DNA of 33,415 nt from Burkholderiaceae bacterium (GTDB taxonomy: Bacteria; Pseudomonadota; Gammaproteobacteria; Burkholderiales; Burkholderiaceae_A). The stretch spans positions 1 to 33,415 of the forward strand of contig VERI01000017.1 of NCBI GenBank assembly GCA_018882785.1, read 5' to 3'. The translations under genes and the position numbers were made by a program. Shown piece after piece: positions 23,788 through 29,324 of this stretch; the stretch's first letter is position 1, and each line of letters opens with the position of its first letter. Below the pieces are notes generated by a model that had not been told where the DNA came from, made no database searches, and saw only the letters and a program-made list of their open reading frames with translations.

Positions 23788-23816
23788 TAATCAACACAAG
23801 CGGTATCGCTTGTCAA
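23788..23816 (-). promoter_or_regulatory. Promoter with palindromic operator, minus strand
   Basis: Read on the minus strand, TTGACA (23816-23811) is followed after 17 bases by a weak -10, TGATTA (23793-23788). Overlapping it is a perfect inverted repeat, ACAAGCG-ATAC-CGCTTGT (23813-23796). A dimeric ribbon-helix-helix protein bound here would block polymerase, so autorepression by the adjacent gene is a natural inference. The left half-site recurs in the promoter at 7852. Confidence 0.75.
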
Positions 23817-23826
23817 ACGCGGGGCT

Positions 23827-24063
23827 TCAGGCTTCGGGCTCGTGGCCGTAGGCTCTGAGCATCTGGCGGGTGAGGACGTTCGCGCGCTGCTGCTCGGTGT
23901 GGAGTGTGGCCGTGTAAGCGGCGCTGGTGCGGGTATGCTCCTCGATTTTCTTCGCCAGATTATGGATCTGGAAGACGTAGACGGGCATGAGAATTGCCAG
24001 AACGAATATGACGGCTACGACGATGAAAATAAGGAGACCTGAAATGAAGGAGAATGCTTCCAT
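23827..24063 (-). CDS. Small membrane protein with coiled coil
   Basis: This 78-residue protein has an N-terminal membrane segment (SGLLIFIVVAVIFVLAILMPVYVF, about residues 8-31). A hydrophilic helix with coiled-coil character follows (IHNLAKKIEEHTRTSAAYTATLHTEQQRANVLTRQ). It could be an inner-membrane protein expressed in the lysogen, for example in superinfection exclusion. That is inference from topology and its place in the control region. The gene lies between two minus-strand ribbon-helix-helix genes and starts at the ATG at 24063. Confidence 0.65.
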   Translation of the reverse strand: MEAFSFISGLLIFIVVAVIFVLAILMPVYVFQIHNLAKKIEEHTRTSAAYTATLHTEQQRANVLTRQMLRAYGHEPEA

Positions 24064-24136
24064 GTGTGTGCGTTTTTGTTGTTTGGTTGGGCGGCGGATG
24101 TCCTATCCCGTGATGTAGGGATGCGGGGGTATGAAA

Positions 24137-24370
24137 TTATTTTTTGGGCTTCCGGGATGAAGAGGGTTTGTATGCCGGGGCATCTTCTGCGGCGGTGGCG
24201 GCGAAGGGGTTCACCTCGCCGGATGTCAATCTCGGGATCCCTGCGTGGACGCAGGCGCGCAGGATGTCGCTGAAGGTGAATCCGGAGCGGGCAACTATCG
24301 CATTGACCTCGCGGAGGTCTTCGTCGGCGAGGCGGATCTGGTGATTTTTTCCAAATTTCTTGGGCTTCAT
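24137..24370 (-). CDS. Ribbon-helix-helix-like regulator
   Basis: This is a 77-residue protein with a basic N-terminus (KPKKFGKNHQIRL) as the strand, then helices ADEDLREVNAIVARSG and TFSDILRACVHAGIPRL. The pattern fits a ribbon-helix-helix or Arc-type DNA-binding protein with a basic, Ser/Lys-rich tail. The start ATG at 24370 has a good Shine-Dalgarno site, AAGGAG, eight bases upstream. The longer frame up to 24652 is ruled out, as it runs through the opposing gene. It is transcribed away from the plus-strand regulator at 24470, with 99 bases between, an arrangement like a lysis-lysogeny switch. Confidence 0.75.
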   Translation of the reverse strand: MKPKKFGKNHQIRLADEDLREVNAIVARSGFTFSDILRACVHAGIPRLTSGEVNPFAATAAEDAPAYKPSSSRKPKK

Positions 24371-24469
24371 TGGGTGCTCCTTTTGACAACAGATTACATC
24401 AAAAGAAAATTTTTTCAAAAAATACTTTACAACCCAACCAAATGCACTACAACAAGCACAAATCACTAC
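24371..24469. promoter_or_regulatory. AT-rich divergent regulatory region
   Basis: This 99-base stretch between two divergent ribbon-helix-helix genes is much richer in A and T than its surroundings. On the plus strand TTGACA (24383-24388) is followed by only weak -10 candidates near 24405. On the minus strand TTGAAA within the T-rich part is a weak -35 candidate. CACTACA occurs twice (near 24446 and 24463), once directly before the plus-strand start, and could be a regulator site. Control from here is inferred. Confidence 0.55.
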
Positions 24470-24637
24470 ATGAAAGCGGTAACTCTTAAACTTCAACCTG
24501 AAATCGCAGAGCAAACACGCCGGCTGAAGGAAGCGACTGGTTTCTCGGAGTCGGCAATTTTGCGGCAGGCAATCCGCGCTGGACTGCCGGTGGTGGCCTC
24601 GGCGCTGGCGAAGATGCCAACGGCGCGGCCGGCGTGA
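24470..24637 (+). CDS. Ribbon-helix-helix protein (CopG-like)
   Basis: This 55-residue protein matches the ribbon-helix-helix pattern well. It has a strand KAVTLKLQPE, a first helix (IAEQTRRLKEATG) and a second helix starting after the FSESAILRQAI turn. It is probably a dimeric DNA-binding regulator. It is expressed divergently from the minus-strand relative at 24370 and stands first in the rightward early gene set, so it may control the shift between the two transcription directions. The start context is ACTACATGAAA, without a Shine-Dalgarno site. Confidence 0.75.
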   Translation: MKAVTLKLQPEIAEQTRRLKEATGFSESAILRQAIRAGLPVVASALAKMPTARPA

Positions 24638-24666
24638 TGATCGGCTGAACAATCCCTCTCTACCTC

Positions 24667-24975
24667 ATGAATGCAAAAATCCCTCGTTTCTTGGCCTACG
24701 ATCTCGCGGTGGAATGCGGTCGCCGCATCCATGCGAATCTGGTCTCGCTGCACCTGGCGGCGATTGATCACTCTTCTCAATCGGATCTGGACCGTGCGCA
24801 GATGGGCGAAGTGCGCGAGCTCATCAGCAGCATCGCGGATCGGTATGATCGTGCGGATTTCATCCGCCAGGTGAAGCGCTCTTTCCATTCGCTGCGGGCT
24901 GCGCGTGGAACGCATCCGACGAGCCGCAGCTACGTGGCTGCGGTGATGGCGCATCGGCAGGCGATCGCGGCGTGA
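24667..24975 (+). CDS. Small helical protein of unknown function
   Basis: This is a 102-residue, mostly helical protein (FLAYDLAVECGRRIHANLVS, AQMGEVRELISSIADRYD, FIRQVKRSFHSL) that I do not recognise. Its final codons (AAVMAHRQAIAA and the stop) are repeated, with four mismatches in 38 bases, at 25695-25732, upstream of the repeat-protein gene. This shows that a copy of its 3' end was moved. The start lies in CTACCTCATGAAT, a context shared with the genes at 6166 and 26151. Confidence 0.65.
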   Translation: MNAKIPRFLAYDLAVECGRRIHANLVSLHLAAIDHSSQSDLDRAQMGEVRELISSIADRYDRADFIRQVKRSFHSLRAARGTHPTSRSYVAAVMAHRQAIAA

Positions 24976-24992
24976 GCTAATCAATATCTCTC

Positions 24993-25658
24993 ATGAATAT
25001 GAAAAACCCGATTCCTGAAATGCGCTCGCCGGCGGACATCCCGCCTTGGCTGCGCCATTGCTACCATGACCGCGCAGAAGTCGACGCGGAGCGGAAAAAA
25101 AACCATCACTTGCTGAACTTCACAGGTCAGATCTGTGAATGCGGTGAGGGTGAATGGGATTTTTTCGGATGGGCGTCTCCGGGTGAAGGTTGGGCTTTCC
25201 ACTCGTGCATGGGTCTCGGGCCGTCGGTCTACGTCACAAGGTCATGGGCTGCTGTGGCGGATTATCTGGAATGCCAGGCTCGGAAGATGATCTATGGACA
25301 GAATCTGGATCGGCCGTGCTTCCCGCCGCATTTTCTGCAGGAGGGGCCGGGGTTCTCGCCTGACGGGGGGCGTCTTTTCGTCCGCGAGGGGGTGATCTAT
25401 TGGGCGAACGGGGATGTGACGCCGGCGGAGGGGCCTCAGATCATGATCCGGTACATGCCGTGTGATGACGGGGAGGATTATTCGCTCTGGACGGATGATC
25501 AGCGGGCTCGTCGGCGGGAGGAAGTGACTCGGCAGCGGGAGGATTACCAAGCTCAGGAGGAGGCTGACCGTGCGGCTGAGGAGGCTCTGGTGGAGAGTGC
25601 CAGGGGGAAGCTGACTGAGGAGGAGTTCCAGGCTGTGTGCAACTACGGAGGGCGCTGA
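24993..25658 (+). CDS. Protein of unknown function with CxC and acidic helical tail
   Basis: This 221-residue protein has a compact N-terminal region with aromatic and Cys residues (ICECGEGEWDFFGW, GWAFHSCMG) that might bind a metal. A middle domain follows with the VREGVIYWANGDV strand pair and an IMIRYMPCDDGEDYSLW stretch. The C-terminus is a long charged helix of about 60 residues (DDQRARRREEVTRQREDYQ and on). I do not recognise a family. It lies in the run of small early plus-strand genes before the integrase. Confidence 0.65.
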   Translation: MNMKNPIPEMRSPADIPPWLRHCYHDRAEVDAERKKNHHLLNFTGQICECGEGEWDFFGWASPGEGWAFHSCMGLGPSVYVTRSWAAVADYLECQARKMIYGQNLDRPCFPPHFLQEGPGFSPDGGRLFVREGVIYWANGDVTPAEGPQIMIRYMPCDDGEDYSLWTDDQRARRREEVTRQREDYQAQEEADRAAEEALVESARGKLTEEEFQAVCNYGGR

Positions 25659-25664
25659 AAATCT

Positions 25665-25732
25665 TATGCTGCTGAATCAATCGAAAACGTGTGACTGCGG
25701 TGATGGCGCATCGGCAGGAGGTGGCAGCGTGA
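25665..25732 (+). repeat. Mosaic leader: copies of two neighbouring genes fused
   Basis: Bases 25665-25700 are identical to 26719-26754, the start of the zinc-ribbon gene. Bases 25695-25732 match 24938-24975, the 3' end of the gene at 24667, exactly over 24 bases and with four mismatches in 38 overall. The two copies share CTGCGG at the junction. The second piece still carries the stop codon of its source, in another frame. Confidence 0.85.
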
Positions 25733-26142
25733 AACGGGCGAAGCTGACCGAGGAGGAGAGAAAGCAGAGGAGGCGCGAGGCGAGCCGTCGCTGGAGGGCG
25801 GCGAATCTTGACCAGGCGCGCGAGGCAAGCCGCCGCTGGCTGGCGGCGAATCTTGACCAGGCGCGAGAGAGTAACCGCCGCTGGAGGGCGGCCAATCCTG
25901 ACAAGGTGAGCGAGAAGAACCGCCGCTTGAGGGCGGCGAATCCTGACAAGGAGCGCCAGAGGAGCCGCCGCTGGATGGCGGAGAATCCTGACAAGGCGCG
26001 CGAGGCAAGCCGTCGCTGGAGGGCGGCGAATCCTGACAAGGTGCGCGAGATGTACCGCCGCTACAAGGCCAACAAGCGCGCAGCAAAAAACTTTTTCCAA
26101 CTCACTGCCGCGGCAGCGCGGCTTGCAGAGATCAACAACTAA
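25729..26142 (+). CDS. Tandem-repeat protein, about 15-residue basic helical repeat
   Basis: This 137-residue protein contains about seven tandem units of 15 residues with the pattern ReASRRWRAANPDKaR. Three begin ASRRWRAAN, ASRRWLAAN and SNRRWRAAN. The units are strongly basic, with a Trp and an Asn-Pro-Asp turn, so they should form helical hairpins that bind nucleic acid or protein. Similar RxWxxxNP repeats are widespread in small bacterial and phage proteins of unknown function. I chose GTG 25729, which has a perfect AGGAGG seven bases upstream. The frame continues back to ATG 25666, but that part is the mosaic leader. Confidence 0.7.
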   Translation: MKRAKLTEEERKQRRREASRRWRAANLDQAREASRRWLAANLDQARESNRRWRAANPDKVSEKNRRLRAANPDKERQRSRRWMAENPDKAREASRRWRAANPDKVREMYRRYKANKRAAKNFFQLTAAAARLAEINN

Positions 26143-26150
26143 AAAACCTC

Positions 26151-26714
26151 ATGAAAAAAGAAATCACTGAAACTATCTACGCGGAAATCGCGGCGTTCGT
26201 AACGAAGGGAATCGACTCCTGGCTGGAGGCGGGGAAGCTGATCAAAGACCTAGTGGATGACCACGGCATCTCGCAAGAGGAGATCGCGGAGCGCGCGGGC
26301 CTGCCCCCTGTGGTGGTGGGCAAGTTGGAGATGCTCGGCCGTGAGCGCATCATGCCGCAATTGCTGCTGGCGACGTATCCGGCTGCGACGTTCCTGCCGA
26401 GGCTGGATTGCAGCCTGCAGAAGGCGGTGCTGGCGAATGGTGTGGATGTGCTGCTGGAGAACGGCGAGACGCTGAGGATCTCGGCCCCGAATCTGACCCG
26501 GCTGCAGTGCCAGCAGGTCTTTGACCGGGATGGAGTGCGCACTCCGGCTGCGCAGAAGGCATGGATCGAAAGTGAGGCGCTGCGTCTGGGCCTCTCGCGG
26601 GTGCCGGAAGTCTCAACGACCTACCAGATCCGGAAGGGAAAGGTCTTCATCCCGGCGCCGTGCCATCTGACCCAGAAGGATCTCGTGAGGATGCTGGGTG
26701 AACTGAGCGCTTGA
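26151..26714 (+). CDS. Helix-turn-helix protein of the early region
   Basis: This is a 187-residue protein. Residues 20-65 show an Xre-like helix-turn-helix: an amphipathic helix (IDSWLEAGKLIKDLVDDH), then GISQEEIAERAGLPPVVVGKLEML. The middle (DCSLQKAVLANGVDVLLENGETLRI) and the C-terminus (YQIRKGKVFIPAPCHLTQKDLVRML) are mixed alpha/beta. It may regulate the early operon or act at a replication or partition site. The start is in AACCTCATGAAA, with no Shine-Dalgarno site. Confidence 0.65.
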   Translation: MKKEITETIYAEIAAFVTKGIDSWLEAGKLIKDLVDDHGISQEEIAERAGLPPVVVGKLEMLGRERIMPQLLLATYPAATFLPRLDCSLQKAVLANGVDVLLENGETLRISAPNLTRLQCQQVFDRDGVRTPAAQKAWIESEALRLGLSRVPEVSTTYQIRKGKVFIPAPCHLTQKDLVRMLGELSA

Positions 26715-26718
26715 ATCC

Positions 26719-26754
26719 TATGCTGCTGAATCAATCGAAAACGTGTGACTGCGG
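26719..26754 (+). repeat. Second copy of the 36-base direct repeat
   Basis: These 36 bases are identical to 25665-25700. Here they form the authentic beginning of a zinc-ribbon gene, so this copy is probably the source and the upstream copy the derived one. Confidence 0.8.
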
Positions 26755-26893
26755 GCGTGAGAAGCCTGAGAACTGGCATTTCTGCGATGCGTGCTGGCAG
26801 GCTCTGCCGCAGGCGCTGCGGGATAAATTCCTGATCGCTCTGGGGGCTATCAAGTCGGCGGTGACGGGGTGCCGGATCGTACTGAGAAAATGA
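26720..26893 (+). CDS. Small zinc-ribbon protein
   Basis: This 57-residue protein has CDCG near the start and HFCDACW about 13 residues later, a compact zinc ribbon. A short helix (LPQALRDKFLIALGAI) and a basic end follow. Such mini zinc ribbons are common in phage early regions; the role is unknown. The start is ATG 26720 in the AATCCTATG context; an ATG at 26711 is also in frame. Its stop overlaps the next gene as ATGA. Confidence 0.65.
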   Translation: MLLNQSKTCDCGREKPENWHFCDACWQALPQALRDKFLIALGAIKSAVTGCRIVLRK

Positions 26894-27141
26894 AGCTGCT
26901 GAAAAAACGCGAACTGGCTGAGGCGATCGGGCGCTCTCCTTCATATGTGAGCGCGATGGTCCGCGCGGGGTATGTGATGCGCTTTGGCATGTCGACGGAG
27001 CTCAACCACGCGCTGCGCTGGCTGGAGGAGAATCGGGATTTCCGGGCCTCTCATCAGTATCCGAGAAACCCACGGCGGCAACGGCAGCGGAGAGATCCTG
27101 CGGCCGGAGGCGCTGATATGTGCGGTGCACGAGCTCTGTAG
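26890..27141 (+). CDS. Excisionase-like helix-turn-helix protein
   Basis: This 83-residue protein has an N-terminal helix-turn-helix (LLKKRELAEAIGRSPSYVSAMVRAGYVM) like those of excisionases and MerR-type factors. A short strand, a helix (ELNHALRWLEENRDF) and a very basic Arg-rich tail follow. It could be the recombination directionality factor that turns the neighbouring integrase toward excision. The last 140 bases run opposite to the integrase 3' end, so the two genes overlap convergently. The role is inferred from size, motif and place. Confidence 0.65.
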   Translation: MKLLKKRELAEAIGRSPSYVSAMVRAGYVMRFGMSTELNHALRWLEENRDFRASHQYPRNPRRQRQRRDPAAGGADMCGARAL

Positions 27142-28069
27142 AATGATTCAGGAACCTCATGGCTTCGGTGCGGTCGACTTTCGCGCGGGCGAGCTGGGTG
27201 GCTACGGTGACGCGGGTGCTGTGGATGCTGAAGGGGAGCTTCAGTTTTTTCCGCAGGAATACCCACCAGTGCTTAGCGGCGTGGGGCGGGAGGTCGCAGA
27301 GGTATGTGGCGCGGGCGACGCGTTTCTTCGCGATGAGGGGCCGCAGGGCGGGGTGGATCAATGTGGAGAATGGACGGTCGCCTTTTGTTTTCTCAAACCA
27401 GATGATGCCGGCCTCGTCGTCGATGTCTCGCATGGGGATCCGGCACTCGGTGATGCGGCAGCCCTGGTGGGTGACGATGAGCCAGCTCTCGTGCATCCAG
27501 GCGGGCTTGTTCATGGCGGTGAGGCTGTGCTGGACGAGGGCGGCTTGCTCGCTGGTGATCTCGGGTTTTTCGCGGACGCGGGCTCGCTTGATGCCGAGCT
27601 TCACCCAGGGATTCCCGGGAATGAGCTGGCGGCGGACGGCGGACTGCAGGATGGAGGCCATGAATTTCACCTCGACGAGGGCGGTATTGTGCGCGGCGCC
27701 TTCTTGCTTCCTGTGCCTCATATACTCTGCGGCGTGCTCGTGGCGCACGTGGGCGGGGGTAATGTGCCCGCGGGTGATGAGCCAGGCGGAGAGGTGCGTC
27801 CAGGCATTGATGGCGCGGGTGCGGGACAGCGCGTGCGTAAAGTGGTCGTCGATCCACTGCTGCACCCAGCTCTTCCAGAGGGCGGCCTCGCCTTCGCGGC
27901 TGGCTCCGTGCTCGCTGGCGGTCTGCTGCGCGCAGGCGCGGCGGGCTTGCGCGGTCTCGGTGCCAATGCCGTGCCGGAACTTCAGGCTCTTCTTGCGCCA
28001 CTTCCCGTCAGGGTCGCGATAACGGAGCTGCCAGTAGGGCGAGCCGGGGACTTTGAACAGAGAGGCCAT
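27002..28069 (-). CDS. Tyrosine integrase
   Basis: This is a 355-residue site-specific recombinase of the phage integrase family. The N-terminus (KVPGSPYWQLRYRDPDGKWRK) is an arm-binding-type domain. The core-binding part spans about 60-160. The catalytic domain shows Arg205 (HQGCRITE), Lys227 or Lys229 (FEKTKGDRPFS), His283 and Arg286 (HSTRVT), His309 (LNHS) and the nucleophile Tyr318 (HRTYQR), a complete set. The gene reads away from the attP that starts 12 bases beyond its start codon. Its 3' 140 bases overlap the convergent excisionase-like gene. The C-terminal tail after Tyr318 is long and proline-rich. Confidence 0.96.
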   Translation of the reverse strand: MASLFKVPGSPYWQLRYRDPDGKWRKKSLKFRHGIGTETAQARRACAQQTASEHGASREGEAALWKSWVQQWIDDHFTHALSRTRAINAWTHLSAWLITRGHITPAHVRHEHAAEYMRHRKQEGAAHNTALVEVKFMASILQSAVRRQLIPGNPWVKLGIKRARVREKPEITSEQAALVQHSLTAMNKPAWMHESWLIVTHQGCRITECRIPMRDIDDEAGIIWFEKTKGDRPFSTLIHPALRPLIAKKRVARATYLCDLPPHAAKHWWVFLRKKLKLPFSIHSTRVTVATQLARAKVDRTEAMRFLNHSTELVHRTYQRLRPQDLSAAVAAVGFSDTDERPGNPDSPPASAARG

Positions 28070-28081
28070 GCGGGCAACTTT

Positions 28082-28246
28082 GGGACAAATGGGACAATCC
28101 TCAACAAAAATAAATAATGCTTATGGACAAAAACAGAAGAAAAGGTAAACATGCCTCGATACTGGCAATGTCGGGGGTTCGATTCCCTCCCCAGCCAGTC
28201 TCTGAAAATCAGGGACTTGCACAAGAGTGGGACAAAATCGGGACAA
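28082..28246 (+). other. attP: tRNA 3'-end core with flanking arm sites
   Basis: The core holds the 3' part of a tRNA gene: a TGGCA anticodon-stem strand (28163-28167), variable loop ATGTC, T arm GGGGG-TTCGATT-CCCTC (28173-28189), acceptor strand CCCAGCC and discriminator A at 28197. No matching 5' tRNA half lies upstream. On the left are GGGACAA at 28082 and 28091, plus TGGACAA at 28124. On the right are GGGACAA at 28229 and 28240. All are in the same orientation, as expected for integrase arm-binding sites P and P'. Because both arms and the core are present, the site is unrecombined. Confidence 0.85.
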
Positions 28247-28479
28247 TTCGTCCGATTTGTTTGGCGGGATTGCTGCCTGTGGGGGCGGCTTTTTATCAGC
28301 GTGAGTGGTTCGCTCACCTGTGTTTTTTCGTCGCTCTGGCCTTTCTTGGGGCCGCGCTTTGCATCGTTTTTCGGCTTCCGGCTTTGATCCGTCGGGATCG
28401 TGAGGCTCGCCGGATGCAGGAGTGGTGGTCGCGGCGCGCGGCTCGATGGTCGTCTGCTCAGAGGAGGACCAGGCTATGA
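28123..28479 (+). CDS. Membrane protein whose reading frame spans attP
   Basis: The frame encodes up to 118 residues. The C-terminal part is a plausible two-helix membrane protein (ICLAGLLPVGAAFY and LCFFVALAFLGAALCIVF) with a basic cytoplasmic tail. The first 25 residues are read through the tRNA-derived core and are unlikely to be selected as protein. The true start may be ATG 28168 inside the core or TTG 28261 after it. The stop overlaps the next gene as ATGA, which supports the 3' part. Integration would replace everything left of the core, changing or removing the promoter. No function is recognised. Confidence 0.5.
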   Translation: MDKNRRKGKHASILAMSGVRFPPQPVSENQGLAQEWDKIGTIRPICLAGLLPVGAAFYQREWFAHLCFFVALAFLGAALCIVFRLPALIRRDREARRMQEWWSRRAARWSSAQRRTRL

Positions 28480-28727
28480 TCTCGGCTTCGGATGTGAGGG
28501 CGCTGCGGGATTGGCTGCGGACTGCGCGGGGGGTCCGGTGGTCGGAGCGTAAGTGCATGCAGGTGTTGGCTCGGGTGGATGTGGAACTGGCTCGGCATCG
28601 CGTGATGGCGCGGCGGGCTACGTTGCGCCAGGGCGAACTGGATGAGCGGCCGGCGTCGGATGCTGAGTTGGCGGTGGCGTTCGCGAATCTGCGGCGGATG
28701 CTGAATGGGGAAGGGGTGAAGCCATGA
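28476..28727 (+). CDS. Small protein of unknown function, replication operon
   Basis: This is an 83-residue, mainly helical, basic protein (DVRALRDWLRTARGVRW, MQVLARVDVELARHRVMARRATLRQ). I do not recognise it. ATG 28476 overlaps the preceding stop, and its own stop overlaps the next start, so it is the first member of a tightly coupled operon running to 32945. The amphipathic basic helices would suit DNA or RNA contact, but that is a guess. Confidence 0.6.
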   Translation: MISASDVRALRDWLRTARGVRWSERKCMQVLARVDVELARHRVMARRATLRQGELDERPASDAELAVAFANLRRMLNGEGVKP

Positions 28728-28882
28728 CTCGTGTGGGGATTGATGGCGGGCATCGGCGGCTGCTGCAGGCTTTGCGGGAGCAGGAGCGGGCGGCTCGCCG
28801 GGTGGAGTTCGCGATTTCGTTTTTGAAGTGCATCCAGCGCTCGGTGCGTCGGGCTCAACGGGGAGGGGTGAAGCATGTCTGA
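28724..28882 (+). CDS. Very small basic protein of unknown function
   Basis: This 52-residue protein has a single predicted helical region (LLQALREQERAARRVEFAIS) and a basic C-terminus (RSVRRAQRGGVKHV). It is supported by position: ATGA overlap with the gene before and eight bases of overlap with the gene after, in an operon where every junction overlaps. Function is unknown. Confidence 0.55.
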   Translation: MTRVGIDGGHRRLLQALREQERAARRVEFAISFLKCIQRSVRRAQRGGVKHV

Positions 28883-29324
28883 GGGTTCTTACTGGCCGGA
28901 TATGGCGTTTGATGTGGACAAGCCGGAGTGGAAGCTGGCTGAGGAGCTTCATCTTTCTCTGGAGGATGCTGAGAAGGTTTATGCGTGGCACCAGGCGGAG
29001 CTGACTCGTGAGGTGGAGCATGTGAAGGGTGAGCAGCTGGGCCGGATCGTGGGTTTGCTGATCAAGCCGGCGAAGAATCTGAAGGCGCTGGTGCGATCGC
29101 TGGCTCTGGCTGCGGGGCTGGATGAGCTGAATGGGGTGCATTCTCAGGACGAGGTGGCGAAGGAGCTGGGATGCACGCGCCAGTTGATCAGCCACTATGT
29201 GACGGCGTGGGCGGATCTGTTGGATCTGGAGGTTTTCAAGTTTCGCAAGGTCTCGTCGGCCCGGCAGACCTTTAGCGAAAGTGCGAAAAGAGCGTGGGCC
29301 GAAAGGAAGAAAGGATGCAGATGA
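28875..29324 (+). CDS. Helix-turn-helix protein of the replication operon
   Basis: This is a 149-residue helical protein. The region around residues 92-115 (SQDEVAKELGCTRQLISHYV) reads as a helix-turn-helix. The N-terminal half is acidic and helical (LAEELHLSLEDAEKVYAWHQAEL), and the end is basic. It may bind an origin or operator, acting as an initiator accessory protein or an operon regulator. It overlaps its neighbours by 8 and 4 bases. Confidence 0.65.
   Translation: MSEGSYWPDMAFDVDKPEWKLAEELHLSLEDAEKVYAWHQAELTREVEHVKGEQLGRIVGLLIKPAKNLKALVRSLALAAGLDELNGVHSQDEVAKELGCTRQLISHYVTAWADLLDLEVFKFRKVSSARQTFSESAKRAWAERKKGCR

Noticed and set aside
27982..28317. Minus-strand frame with LGRESNPRHCQYRG across the att site
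   Set aside because: This is the well-known spurious translation of a tRNA 3' end. It supports the tRNA-derived core, not a protein.
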